From NCBI GenBank assembly GCA_027596075.1, contig JADGJC010000050.1:1-64000 (forward strand): a stretch of DNA of 64,000 nt. Reading direction: 5' to 3'. Numbering within the stretch: the first letter of the stretch is position 1; every line of letters starts with the position of its first letter. This DNA comes from Rhizophlyctis rosea (Eukaryota; Chytridiomycota; Chytridiomycetes; Rhizophlyctidales; Rhizophlyctidaceae). The translations under genes and the position numbers were made by a program. Below the pieces are notes generated by a model. The model made no database searches and was not told the DNA's origin. It saw only the letters and a list, made by a program, of their open reading frames with translations. Positions 21,841 through 34,192 of the stretch are shown here, one piece after another.

Positions 21841-23778
21841 CTACAAGCGAAGATTTGAAATGGATGGTTTCCAATCGATAGGATGTGTCTCGGGGGTCTG
21901 GAAATAGAAATCATGAGCATTTCGAGTTTTAGGGGCCAATGTTATTGTAGCTCTATACTTACCGCGTTCTCGTCTTCCTTCCATATCTGCCAAGAAAGTG
22001 AATGTCAGACACAATTTAGATTTGACGATGCTGGAGGATACGAACCTTGATTGTCTTGTCAGCTTCACCAGTAATGAGTCGGGAGCCCGTCACATCAAAA
22101 GTGGAGCAGAAAACGCCCGCTTCACTCTCCAATGACCCTGGCTGAACCAACGTTTCGGCGGTTTGGAAGTTATATCCAGTTTTGTAATCCCAGAAGTACA
22201 TTGATCCGTTGTCACCTATTCACGGTTTCAGAGACGTTGGAAACGTAAACAAAATTCATATCTAAAACCCACCTCCCGAGAAGAGAACCCCATCTTGATT
22301 GCATGCCATGGTGTTGATGATCGTCCGATGTCCTTCCAGATTCTGGATAAAGTCTCCTTTTGGGCACTTCCACTGTTTGATGTTGTCCGGACTTGCGCTA
22401 GCGAACGAAAAGCTGCTTGGGTTAATGGCCAATGCTCGGACGCTCTTTTTGTGATGTGTCAAGGTCGTCATGGTTTTCCCAGCAGCCAAATCCCATAATT
22501 TGACAGTCGAATCAGACGATGCCGTTATGATCTGCGGATCCGCCTCCTGACACTTCAAATCTGTGACGGTTTGCTTGTGGCCCGTCAAAGCCAAGACCTG
22601 CTGTTTTGTTCTCATATCCCACACCTGGTACAAACGTTTGCATGTCAGTCTACAAATCAACGATAGGGAAACCAACAGCTCGCAGATCGTACCCGTGCAC
22701 ATGAGTCTCGTCCACCCGTCACCAACAGATCCAATGTCGGATGCAAATCCATGGTATACACCCCGCTCAAATGACCGTGATAATGACGAATGACTTTGTT
22801 TGTCTCCAAATCCCAACATTTGACCATCTTATCTTCACCGCACGAAAAGAGATATGGGTGACGTGACGATACTCGAAGGCCGCGGACAGTGGAAATATGA
22901 CCCGTCAGTGTTAGCTTCAGGGTTCCTGATGCCATGTCCCAAATCTAATCGTGCAATATATAATGAGTATGGGTTCAACAAAGAGCTGAACAGCATTTTC
23001 CTTACCTTGATCACACGATCCCCCGCGCCTGTGACGAACCATTCGTTCCCTGGATCCACCGTAACTGAGCGTACCCACCCCAAATGTCCACTGATAACCT
23101 GTTGTACACCCAAGTCAGCGAGGACAGTTGTAAACAATTTTTCAACCTCACTAACCCGCATCAATTTCCATGGTGCATGCCACGTTGGCTTCGGGATCTT
23201 TCTAGCCTCCTTGATTCTCACTAAAGCTGAAGATTGAGGGACGAAACTCTCCCTGGTCCCTGAACTGCCCCTCAATGCCACAACGCCGGCCGCTGCTGCT
23301 GCTTCTGCCTCCGTTCTGAAAAGGAAAACACGTCAAGCCTGCACGTAACGTTCCGCTGATCAACAGACCCTTACACTTTCTGAGCCGCTGGCATTTGCTC
23401 TATGAGCGCCTGTGCAGATGTGGAAGGTGCTAGTGCTGCAGGTGCTAGTAAAGAAGTTCCTCTCTTCGTAGACGGTCGCGCCAGGGTTTGCTGCTTCATG
23501 GAGGCTTGTGCCAAGACGACCTTTGGCAGCTCCTTCACGTGATCCCACTCGTCCAAAATTTTTGAAGTCAACTTCAGTCTTTGACTGGTGATAAAGGTCA
23601 GTGGTTGATGGAAGACGTCGTCATGCTGAATCTGAAAATACCTGGGGGGATCGTCAGGGCAAGGGACTTCGTAGTTTGCAAGGAACATTTCGTGGGTGCG
23701 CTTTACAGAAGACTCTGCTACCACCTCGACGGGTGGCAGCGGCACTTCCACTGCTTGTGAAGGTGCGACTTCCATCAT
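21841..23778 (-). CDS. PLRG1 / Prp46 spliceosomal WD40 protein
   Basis: Nine exons: 23642-23778, 23375-23584, 23156-23315, 23006-23098, 22693-22944, 22273-22624, 22046-22215, 21963-21986, 21841-21897; 484 residues. PLRG1 is a core component of the Prp19/NTC-associated complex in the activated spliceosome. The N-terminal 150 residues are mostly disordered and end in [14 protein letters not shown]. Seven WD repeats begin at [12 protein letters not shown] and include [18 protein letters not shown] and [20 protein letters not shown]. The C-terminus [10 protein letters not shown] is also family-typical. The first intron (23585-23641, 57 nt) is a multiple of three and stop-free, so retention would add 19 residues. 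Exon 8 is only 24 nt. Confidence 0.96.
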
Positions 23779-24233
23779 GTTCGTTCTTTTCAGGTGGAGA
23801 TTATTGTGTGAATGCGCTTTTGAATCCCAGCTCGGTTGGCTGTTTCGATTGTGAAGAAGCGACGTGTGAAGGAAGACTTTGCACAGGCTGGGTTGGGCAT
23901 GCCTGCATGCTCCAGATGCTGCGCTCTAATTTTGGGCACACCCTAAATCTGACTAAGGATGGCTAAAACTGGAGCTGACAGCTAAGCTTTTGGTGGGCTA
24001 TCAGAAGTCGAGCACTTTCCAACGCTCCAACTGTCAATACACACAGCCGATTACGTATAGTACGTATACATGGACCACTGTTGAACACAAGCTATGAGAT
24101 GGCCTAACATTTGCTACAATAAAAAAACACAAAGAAAATACTATTACACAGAAGAGAGCTATTAAAAAACAAGAAAAAAACAAAACTTTCTACCTACTCT
24201 ATCCACACTATGTGACTGCCCGCCAAAGTACAA
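23779..24233. other. Spacer between PLRG1 start and RasGAP stop
   Basis: 455 bp holding the PLRG1 promoter and the RasGAP 3' end. A-rich runs occur near 24120-24190. A short near-palindrome around 24053-24070 repeats tacgtata. No gene seen. Confidence 0.5.
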
Positions 24234-27200
24234 TCACCGCTTCAAGAAGTGTTTGTTCAGCAATTGCAGAGTCTGTTTGACACTAAGCTGGACGTATTCC
24301 AGGTCCAAAAGCTGAATGCCCATTTGTTGCTTCTCCAAAAGATCGTCCAGTTTGAGATCCATTTCGAGGATGGCCTTGTCGCGTCCTGTCAAATCACATC
24401 AGAAAATTCATTGCGCTGTTGCCGAGGTCCAACTACAAACAGCATACCTTTGTAATGCAAGGCGATAATGAATGTGCCAGGAACAGGGGAGAAAATGTTG
24501 AAGAAGATATTCGACCGTCTGTACAACCTTGTTAGCTGTCGGAACATGATATGAACAAAAGAATCATATCCACATACCTATTCTCCGGTACATTCGTCTC
24601 CACAATGATCCCATCCTTCTCCAGTTGTGCATGCGTAAACTGCTGCGGCTTCTGCGACTGACTTTTGTTGGACTTGTTGTTCGCCACTCCCGACTGAATC
24701 CGAACGTTCTGGAGATACGCCTTGTAACTCTCCAGCTGCGACCGAAGGTAGTTGTTGTGATCGATGATCGTTTTGTAGACCACATCCAACGACTGTATCT
24801 CCTTCATGACCGTTTGTCTCAGATTCCCGAGGTGCACCAACTCCTGCTGGACCTCCTCCACCATAAGGCGGTATCTATCTCTCGGATCCACAACGCCCAT
24901 CTCCTCCAGCTGCACCAACATCTCGCGGACTTTCAACCCCTTTTTGACCATCGTAGTATCTCTCGAAGTCGCGGCTGCTTCCGCAATCTTCTGCAGGTTC
25001 AAGGGTTGCTGCGATGCCAGCGTATGCATCGTACGAAGTATTTGCACATAGATAGCTTTCGTGTCCATGTAAAGGATGTCGCCTTGCGTAAGTTGACTGT
25101 CCGCCATCGACGAGGGGTTCTCGTTGATAGTGTTTTCCCATCGCGAAAAGAGTGGCAATACGATCGCCTTGTTCTCTGCCCGCGGGACTTGACCGGGGGC
25201 TGACCCTAGATCAACCAGACATATTCTCAGATGATGCTTATCGGTCGGTGCCTGAGATAATTTCATCAGTCATACATCCATCTTTTCACAACGGGAAGAA
25301 GGTAAGCAAATTTACCAAAACGTCGAGATGCTGTTGCAAAAGCGACTGAGTATTGTACATTTCGTTCAGAGTGATGTTCAACTGAATCTCCTTTTTCGAA
25401 AGTGCCACGTATTGCTCCATCTTCGGAAGTGACGTGAGATCGAATCAACCACAAACACTTGTAAATGGATGTTTACCTCCAACGCTTCATAGAAGTCTCC
25501 AACTTCGCACAGTTCCATCAAGAAGGCATTTATCCGAGGCTTATTTTGTTCGACGAACGGGTTCAAAGTCATCATGAATTTCTCTTTGGAATAAGAAGGC
25601 TTGTTTGCAAGGTTTTGGAGTAGTTTAGCGACCTAGAGCAAAAAATCAGGAGAAGTCCAAAATTGAAATGAAAAAAAGAATGATCAGACCAATGTCAGCG
25701 TGCGTCGCGGTCGCGGCTGAGGATTGCTCTCGACAAGCATGTACGCGTTTGGCGTGACGATAGCGGGGTTGATGAAGCGCAAGAAGAAGAAACCACCAAT
25801 CAACGAACAAATATTGAATTCGGTTGCCTCTGGATATTTGCGCTGTGACAATAGCTTTCAGTCGTGTCCTAACACCAAGTATTATCAAAATTTCACCAAC
25901 CTTGGTCAAAGACCGGATTTGTTTACAGATCCACCGAATTCCGTAAGGAACTTGGTCTAGGGATGCAGTGATTGTTGCCAAAAATGAATCCGTAATTTCC
26001 ATCAAGGTAGTCAGTCGGGGCGCGATGATTGCCTGAACGTCCGGATTCAATGCAGCTTCATCTGATGAGATCCCTCGCGGTAACCGCGAGTCTTGACCAG
26101 TTTCCCGCTCAATATCGATAATCATCTGCTCGTACACTTTCAACGGGTTGATCTCGAGGTCCAAATCCATGTGCTCGATCAAGTTATTGATACGATCTGA
26201 TAGTACACTCTTCAGATACGTCTGTCCAGGTCCGCGTCTACAAGAGAGAAACCGTCAAACTCCATGATTACAAACTTTCTTACCCCTAAATCCATTACCT
26301 GGTATATGTTGTCATCATGCGGGAGACTGGAGTGTTTGCTCGCATGAGGTTGCTGAAGTCGGTTACTGCTTCAAAATCAGCAGCCAATACATTCTGCTCA
26401 CCATACGTAAGCAATCACTTTGCGAAACTCGCGTGCATAATCCACACCAATATACCTGGAACATAGACAATAACAAATACTCTTCTCGAGAGTCGTATTG
26501 GTTTCCGTAGATGGTGAACATAACGGTTTGCAGCAGTGTGTCGATTTCGGAAAGGGTCACCAACCGCGCCAGACTAGCAATATGTCGCGGCTCTGATTGC
26601 AAAAGGAAGAACAAGTTTCCGTACAACTAATAGGATGTCAGTTGAAGATATATTTGCGAACAATTATGGACAGATAGTCACCTGCCGCCGCCGGTCATCT
26701 GGGAACGTTCCTTCTGTTGTATCGACTTCCTCCAAATGTGATGCAACTTCCTGTTGCTGTTCAAGTCGTTAATGGACATGCCTTCCTTCTCCATGGAAAC
26801 AACCATACCTCATCAAGGGCCATTCGATTTTGAATCAGCAAAGCAATTCGACTGTCCAAGTATCGTACATCTCTCTCCAACAGGAAATTCTTTTTTGATT
26901 GTGCCGAGATACGAGTTTTTAGCTCCCGCAACCGACGTTGCGCTAAGATTCGAAGACTTAGAACAAGCTTGCGTACGACATGGCAAGATGCGTTACCTTT
27001 CGTCAACTCGTCATCGACCTCGACATCATTTTCTGCTGCCATTGACCACAACGCCGCAACGGAATATCTCCGATCTTGAGCAGCCGCCTGCGCCGCCGCA
27101 TTGCCTAGGGGAACACCATTGGAAGCCGCGAGGAACGCAGCTCGGGCAACCTCGGACGGCTGATAATTGGCTCCCGCTCGCGAGCTTCGATCTAATCCAC

Positions 27201-27261
27201 CAATATGCTGGCGGCGAGCCATGTTGCCTGGCTGCCCACTCGCACCTCGTCTTGTATCCAT
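24234..27261 (-). CDS. IQGAP-related Ras GTPase-activating protein (Gap1/Sar1-like)
   Basis: Twelve exons: 26997-27261, 26809-26942, 26682-26756, 26456-26626, 26299-26393, 25901-26237, 25690-25842, 25477-25632, 25316-25420, 24578-25251, 24448-24518, 24234-24385; 795 residues. A RasGAP domain spans roughly residues 160-420: [19 protein letters not shown], the arginine-finger loop [20 protein letters not shown], and the FLR motif [14 protein letters not shown]. It is followed by the RasGAP C-terminal domain shared with IQGAPs: [39 protein letters not shown], ending NKHFLKR. There is no calponin-homology domain and no IQ motif in the roughly 160-residue N-terminus, as in fission yeast Gap1. It likely switches off Ras at the cortex; the exact partner is unknown. 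Confidence 0.93.
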
Positions 27262-27657
27262 CCACTACCCAACTACTCCTCAAAGGTGATTATATTTTGT
27301 ACTGGCTGAGCCTCACAAGAACAGGGTCTGGTGGTGCACAAAATACGATCCGGCACGAGCTGGAGTAAACCGTGTGAGGGCCGGAAACGGGCAGTAGAGG
27401 GAAAGTGACGGGGTTGCGCACACGACTAGTGTCCGCAAGGTTTTGCAGACGTTGTCGAGTTAGGCAAAGTAGTCAAGTCACTGAGCTTGACGTTTGGCGG
27501 GCTAGAGATTCCCAAGAGTAAAGGAGGTGGAGTGGGAGCAGTTGGATGGGAGAACATTGAATGAAATTTTGATTGTAAACACAGGCTGGCCTAAATGCAA
27601 TGGTGCCAATGCCGGCCGCATGCATAGCGGTCACAAAGGTAATACAAGCGCGCTCCA
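27262..27657. promoter_or_regulatory. Divergent RasGAP / SPRY-gene promoter region
   Basis: 396 bp between divergent starts. No repeated or recognisable control motif seen. Confidence 0.45.
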
Positions 27658-29750
27658 ATGTTGCCCATTCTCCTCACATTTCTATATTTAGAACATATTG
27701 GTTCTAAGCCACTGGATGAGTTGGCCCGAGTAAACAAACACAAGTCTCCTTCACGTCCTCGCCAACATCCCCCAAGCTCTCCGGAAGCGCATGCTGCAAG
27801 GAACGAGGGCAACGTGAGAGCGGGTGCAGAGAACTGGCCTTTCGCATTGAGGTATTCGAAGGCTGAAGCAGGTATGTAATTGGTTTTCTTCCTTGCAGTC
27901 TGATATGCTGCTAACTCCTCACAGAGTTCACAGCAAATATGCCAGCACTGCAACCGCAAGCCACTCTCTCAAGAGTTGAAGTGAAAAAGAAGCCGTTGCT
28001 TACCTTGCAAACTCTTCCCACCGAGTTGCATTATTACTTGAAGAAATTCCTCGATCCGTACGCATCAATCAGGGCTTCATATACATGCCGGCAATTCGCA
28101 TCCTTCTGGCCAAGCATAAATTCATGGTCTTTCGGTCCGGCTTCATCTGTGGAGGGTGTGAATGTATCCTCAAACGGCTTTAAAATTGAGTTCACCCAAG
28201 ATTGGCCAGAATTGGAACAATGGACTTTCGATGCAATAATCACCACATTTGAGGACGGCCGCTCCACAGAACGACGGACCGGCCTAAGAAGGAAGGGAGA
28301 CAGATCCGTTGTCGGAGGCATGCCATTGTGCATTAGGTAAGTGTGAGACAACCAACCTCAACATCCACCTTTCTCTTCTAATAGTGTTTTCATGCATCAA
28401 GCCCCACACGGCGAAATGTCCCAATGAGATACTTTGAGGTTACTGTCAATCAAGTCAGCGATAGTGCCGATTCTCAGTTGCCATTGCGCATCGGAGTCGG
28501 AAAAGCCAACTACTCGGCCGTCCATCCCATTGGCTCTCTCAATGAAAGTGTAGGATATCAAAGGTATTGTGAGATATTGACTGTTGCGATGATTGTCGGA
28601 TGTCAAAGGTCTAATGTATTCCTCTGAAAGTTTGGATGGCTTTTTGGCGATTGGGCATCGTGATGGCGAGCTCTTTCAGTTTGCTCCCCGTTACGGCCCA
28701 AACGATGTCGTTGGGTGTGGATACACCATTGAAAGGTCAACAGGCCGAGGCATCGTCTTTTTCACTTTGAATGGCAGTCTGGTTGGGGAAGCGCCATACA
28801 TGTAAGGATTTTATTGCGTGTGCTGAAATCGCCCTGAGTTGATTGAGTTCAATTAACTTTTTCCTGATAGGGTCCTCAATGAGCCACACAACTATCGCCA
28901 GGATTGGCATCCCGTAATAAGTTCATCTGGACCTGCTGAAGTCACACTGAATGTGGGCACTGTGCCGTTCATGTACGAGCCCGCAAATGATCCTTCCATT
29001 CCTTTCCCGTTGCTCGATCGCGATGCCCTTGCACCCACCATTGAGGAAGTTGCTTCGATCAAATCCGATGGACTTGCTGCGTGGCACATGGAGCCAAACG
29101 TTTTAGACTCGAGAGCAGACCCAAACGCTCCACCCGTAACGGATGGCAGGATGGTTTGGTGGCCAGTCAATGATCTTCCTCGAAACGTGCAAGCTCGATT
29201 GCCTATGCACTTCGCCACTGAAGGCGCTGGTGCAAACAATCGCAACTTCTACTATTACGAGTGCAAGATCATGCACGAGGGGCGTGGAATCAACTCTTTT
29301 ATTTCCATTGGCCTCGCTGCAAAACCTTATTCCACTTTCCACCAAATTGGGTGGGACGCCTACAGGTTTGTTGGAGACGGAGACAGTACCAATGATTGAT
29401 GGCAACTGTTCAAGGATTACTTCTTATACATTTTCTGCAGCGTTGCTTATCACTCAGACGACGGGAAAGTCTTCCACAACTCTCATCAACACGGGGTCGA
29501 ATACGGTCCACCTTACGGTGGCGATGTCGTCATTGGTTGCGGTTACATCCCTTCAACTGGTACCGTATTCTTCACGCGCGATGGGAGCAGGCTCCCTGAC
29601 GCTGTTACGGGCGTATTTCACAAATTCTATGCCTCCGTTGGTGCCAACCGCACCTGGTGCGCTCAGCTCAACTTTGGTCAAGAGCCCTTCAAGTATGAGC
29701 CCGCGAATGGTGATGGGTTTGAATTGGATGAAATCGAAATCGAGGAATAG
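27658..29750 (+). CDS. Double-SPRY protein with F-box-like start
   Basis: Tentative exons 27658-27871, 27925-28336, 28402-28568, 28609-28801, 28871-29365, 29441-29750; about 596 residues. A possible F-box (LTLQTLPTELHYYLKKFL) precedes two SPRY domains. The first includes YFEVTVNQV, LPLRIGVGKANYSAVHP, SLDGFLAIGHRDGE and DVVGCGYTIERS. The second is clearer: NFYYYECKIM, ISIGLAAKPY, SVAYHSDDGKVFHN, GGDVVIGCGYIPSTGTVFFT and ASVGANRTWCAQLNFG. SPRY modules bind peptides, often as substrate receptors in ubiquitin ligases, so an adaptor role is possible. The start could instead be the Met at 27939, with the first exon untranslated. The 28568/28609 junction (a 40-nt intron) is the weakest point. Confidence 0.78.
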
Positions 29751-30273
29751 ACTTGCTGCCGCCAGTGGGAGCACTGTGCCTGTTTGGAGGCAGATTCATG
29801 TGATATATGATTTGAGTGCATGTTTTTTTTTGTAAAATAACGTAAATAGAATAGTCGGCAAAATCGTCGATAGATATGCGTGCCTCCGTTCAACATAGAG
29901 GTGTGCCTCCGTTGAACGGCAGGCCGGGGACCTTGCAGTTTAGTCCTTTCTGACTCTGGCCGCGTTTGGAAGAATAATTGCTATTTCAGGGGAACAGTAT
30001 ATGTACTGTTTTGTAAAGTTGGGCAATAAAGATCGCAGCTGCGAGCGGGAATAAGATACCAGTATCTTAAACATTTACAATGCAAATATGTTATTGCTCT
30101 GGCATTGATATGCATGTCTGTTTGACGTATGTTGCAATAAATGTGGAGGATTCACATTTGAACTGAATGCTAAGAGATATTATATAGTAAAAACAAAATT
30201 AAACACATACATCACCGACACCCGGACATATATACAAATCCCCCTCCAGTGTCCCCAAGTGAGATCCCCGCGT
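29751..30273. other. Convergent 3' region with short repeat
   Basis: 523 bp between the SPRY-gene stop and the coiled-coil-gene stop. A 15-nt unit, gtgcctccgttcaac, occurs at 29880-29894 and, with one change, at 29903-29917. No gene seen. Confidence 0.6.
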
Positions 30274-31893
30274 CTAGCGAAGTTTCGCGACCGAGTCTAG
30301 GGTTGCGGCTAAATAGTTGACCAATGCAATGTTCTCGTCGCGCAGTCCTGTAAGCAATCTTCGTGAGAATGCTGTCACAATCCATATGTGCGCGTCAGAA
30401 AACATACGTGTTAGCTCTGATTTCACCCCTGTCTGAACCTTCTCACGCAACAACTCTGTTGCCAGCGACCCACTTGACTGTCCATTGGTGTACATGGTCA
30501 GGAGATCCTGGGCACTAGATGTCCGCGGAGGGAATCTTGGTTTGCCCTTGCCAGTTGGACTTCCAGGTGCTGACGATGGAGGTGTTGGTGAGATGGGTGC
30601 TGGTGCTGGTGTGAGACTGGGCGATGTTTGGGTATCTGTAATGAGGACTCGGAGTGTTTCTACTTCTTCTTGCAGGGACTGGTTCTGCTCCGCCAGCGAT
30701 TTTATCGTTGCCTGAAGCTCGTCAATCATCTTATCATGTTCTGGACAGCCGCTGGGGCCAAACGATGCTCGCCGCCTTCGTTGCTCAAATGCGAGGGCTT
30801 CGTTGGCTTCTTCTGCCAGTTTCTTATGCTAAAGAGAAGGATTGGTTAGCTTCATAAACAAGCATCCATAATTAAAAAGCAGCATGCCTTATCTACTTCA
30901 GCTTCTAAAGTTTTGATCATGATAACATGTGCCTGCGCTTCGGTTTCTCGCTGTTGGTGATCACGGTTTGACCGCAGCTGATTTTCTTTCTCCTGGGCAA
31001 CTTCATCTGCTTTGCATGTCAACAGACAAGCAACAGCATGAAACTCTAGTCAGGACGTACCTTTCAGTTGATTGACGGCTTTTGTAAGTGTAGCGATTTG
31101 ATGTTTATATGAGGCCTCCTTGCTATCCCATTCTCCTTTGCTCTTCTCCACCAAGGACAACCCGTCATCAAATTGTCGGTTGAGGGTTTGCTTTTCACGC
31201 TCTTTGGCATGAACAGTATTTTGCAGTTTCTCCATCTCCTGCTTCATGAAGTTCAATTGCGATTGCTGCTGGTCGAATTCGTTGCGGAGTTGGTCCAGTT
31301 CCCTACTGGTGTCGTATTGTTTCTGCAAATTGAGGTCAGACTTGGGTTCCAATGATGGGAAACCAAACAACGTACTCTTTTCCATCGCTCCGCCTCTTGC
31401 ACAAGGGATTGTTGTGCACCTTCAAAAATTTTGAGTTCTTTCTCCAGCTGAAGAGATAGGTCAGTGCTGGTACATCGGAAATAATGACAGGCTGCTATTC
31501 CACTCACGCTTTCCACCCTATCTTGACTGGCGTCAAGCTGAGTCGTCAGACGTCGAAGTTCCGAGATCCTGTTGCCCCCAACACTCAAAGACCGAGAAAC
31601 AGCGCTCTTATGTTGTTCTTCTGACTCTTCAAAGCGGACTTGAGTTTCGCGCTCGGGCAAAATGCCTTCCGTGTCACTCATTGTAGCTCGTAAGTCTCTC
31701 AAGCTTCTCCTCTTTTGAGGCTTGGGTCTCTGTTCACAAACAACGTGATTAGTAAACGAACAACCACTGGTGCGCACTGGTAAAAGAGAGGCTTCTAGAC
31801 CTTGAACGAGACCCTCCGTTGCAGAGAGCTCAGCTCTTCCGTGCTCATTTCGGCATCTCCAAACGCACTCAACTCTTCTGGTTCATTCGTCAT
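30274..31893 (-). CDS. Coiled-coil protein of unknown function
   Basis: Seven exons: 31801-31893, 31508-31729, 31376-31447, 31061-31322, 30888-31009, 30408-30828, 30274-30347; about 421 residues. Residues 45-320 are predominantly heptad-like coiled coil (LRRLTTQLDASQDRVES, then LEKELKIFEGAQQSL, FMKQEMEKLQNTVHAKERE). A Pro/Ser/Thr-rich linker follows (residues 320-370), then a short C-terminal helix LRDENIALVNYLAATLDSVA. The fifth exon ends either with a GC donor (GCATGC, 30887) or nine bases earlier with a GT donor (GTAGAT). Both keep frame. I do not recognise a family; a vesicle-tethering, cytoskeletal or kinase-scaffold role would be guesswork. Confidence 0.8.
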
Positions 31894-32545
31894 GGTGCTC
31901 GGCCGGAGGGGTGGTATGTCCGTGCGGTGAGGGTTTTTGACCCCGCGACAACGGCTTTTGAGGACTTTCGCAAGACGATTCCAGCCCCCACCCCACCATT
32001 CGGATGGTCCGAGCTGCGGGGCTGAGGTTGTGCAACTTGCGGCGGGGTTATGGTGATACCAACGCGCGAAGTCGCAAGGGTCAGTAGGGTCCTTTCGTGG
32101 GACACATTGACACTTGAGGGTTCAGGTTAGATGGCTGGCAAACTCGTTGGTGGCCTTCTGCGAAGTTGCTCGCGCTGATATGGCCCATTTTCTCACTGAC
32201 TTTCACTCTCTTTATCACCGGTACTGGTGTGAAATACGATGGCAAGGCGCCAGGTACCCATCCTATATATTGCTCCCGTTCACGCTGTCTCAAAGAGAGA
32301 TGCATCTCCGACGTGTGCAGGGTGGCAGAAGGTGGAAGGGATATGCGCCTGGCGTGAAAGTGTTGGATGTTGCCGATCAGTTTTGTGGCTCCCATTGAGA
32401 AGACGTTGAGCGCCCAACTGCGCGCCTGCATAAATGCGATTATCACACAGGCGGGATAGGGCCATAACATATGAGGATCCACGGCGGAACAAATCTACAT
32501 TCTTTATGACACAAGGAATTGATGTACCTCGGGTCTTATCAGATT
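31894..32545. other. Spacer between two minus-strand genes
   Basis: 652 bp upstream of the coiled-coil gene and downstream of the GH26-like gene. A 133-codon minus-strand open frame (32081-32482) has no protein-like features and was not called. Confidence 0.5.
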
Positions 32546-34192
32546 CTATAGGAATGCCCACAACCCTGCACTAAGAAGTAACAAGACGCCAGCAGATACC
32601 CTGGAAGTAACAGTCGCCCCACTCGCTTTTCCGTCTACCGGACCGGTTTTTCCGGAATCATTGACAGTAGTGGTTGTGTTTGATGCTCCGGCCGAGCCTG
32701 TACAGTTGACGAGTGCCCCGCCCTTCGCTCCGGTACTGCAGTTGGCGAATATATATCGAGTATACACATCCTGTACTTCAAAATCTTTCTTGAAGGCAGC
32801 TAGAATAGAGGTGTCGTTTGTGATTTCAAAATCCCGGTATGTGGTTTCCTCATCCTTCTGGAACTCAAACAAGCAAATCGCCTTTATCTTCGGGTGCGCG
32901 GAAAGGAATGCGGGCGAAGTAAGGAATTGCTTCCAAAACGCTTGCTTGATCGCGAGATTTCCCGGTCCTGGATCAATGGACTTGCGACCCGCAATGAGGT
33001 ATTCGTGGAAGGCAGCATTCGCCTCGGCGATAATCATGGGTTTGTTGTTGTTGACAGAGTACACCTGGTAGAAATTGACGGAGCTCGCCGTAGCTGCCGG
33101 AGGTGTCCCGGTCAATTGTTCTACAAACGATGTTGCAACGGGAAGTTCATTCTTCTCCCATGGATATGACTAAACAGGGAAAAGTGTTGGATGTGTGCGG
33201 CCTTGACTTCCTTTGTCAACATACTCACATTTCCATAATAGTAAATCGACATTCCAACCCAGTCAACGTACTGGTTACCGGGATAGTACGGTGAATAGGG
33301 ATCGTCCTTATCATCAAACACTCCATCCTTGTTGGTGTCTAAAGCAGTGAACTCGGTTGTGTTGGCGGCTGTTCGGGCGGTAAAGCTTCCCGTATGGGGA
33401 GTGAAAGGGGTGTTGCCGCCAGCGGGGAACGGATAACCTCCTATGACACTCCATAAGATTAGTGCCACCAGCCTACATCCCAGAGTGCAGCCATGATTCT
33501 TACCGCCACGTGTGATTCCTGCAGAGGGTGCCCAGATGAAGGCTATCCAGTCCTTCTTATCATTTGGCAAGGCAGTACGAACGGCTGTAACGATACGCAT
33601 CCACTCTCGCTTGTAGGCCACTGGACGCTGACCCCATGGGTTCCTAAAAGCCAAGTCAGGAACAACCCAAAGCTTGACATGTATTTGATCCTCTTACCAT
33701 GAGCCATTCATTTCAGGGAATAACCTGACAAGGACTTTACGCCCATTGGCGACATAGCCCAGAAGTTGCTTGACCAATTCCTGGACATCCGTGTCTTTGA
33801 ATTGATCTAGCACCTGGTTGCTCGTTTGATTGGTCACTACTGCTTTTGACGGGTAGATTGTGAGATAAAGCAAGGCATCCGTCTGAGTGTAATCGATCAG
33901 CTCCACTGGTGGTGGTTTGTTGAAGTCGAGGGGAAAGTCTTCTGCGAGCTGGAAAAATGAACTTAATTGTCCAACGCGTCGATTAAACTGCACGGGGGAA
34001 TCATATCCAGGGCGAGTGTCTAGAGTCCGATGATTAGGCAAAGTTGCAAGATGCTGCGTGGAAAAAGTCGATCACTTTCATACCCAACCATGCGCCAAAA
34101 TAAATTCCATTCGATTCGAGGGGTGCAAGCTGCGCGGTTGCTATGCTTGCAGATATGGCAGCAAGCGCCAAAGAGGAAACGAAGCGTTGCAT
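32546..34192 (-). CDS. Secreted, GPI-anchored GH26-like glycoside hydrolase
   Basis: Exons 34084-34192, 33698-34019, 33504-33643, 33229-33440 and 32546-33169; 468 residues. An N-terminal signal peptide (MQRFVSSLALAAISASIATA) and a hydrophobic C-terminal tail after a Ser/Thr/Asn-rich stretch predict a GPI-anchored wall or surface protein. The catalytic domain resembles GH26 (beta-mannanase and related activities): AWLDTRPGYDSPVQFNRRVG, VRLFPEMNGSWNPWGQRPV with the probable acid/base Glu near residue 138, DWVGMSIYYYGN, and MIIAEANAAF with the probable nucleophile Glu near 319. The usual His before the acid/base Glu (HEMNG) is Pro here. The substrate is unknown. A small fragment of this gene is duplicated at 34683. 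Confidence 0.85.

Noticed and set aside
24625..25203. 192-residue plus-strand open frame
   Set aside because: Antisense shadow of the large coiled-coil exon of the RasGAP gene.
26754..27368. 204-residue plus-strand open frame
   Set aside because: Antisense shadow of the first exons of the RasGAP gene; no motif.
32081..32482. 133-residue minus-strand open frame
   Set aside because: No protein-like pattern, no splice support, and antisense frames of similar length occur in the same place.
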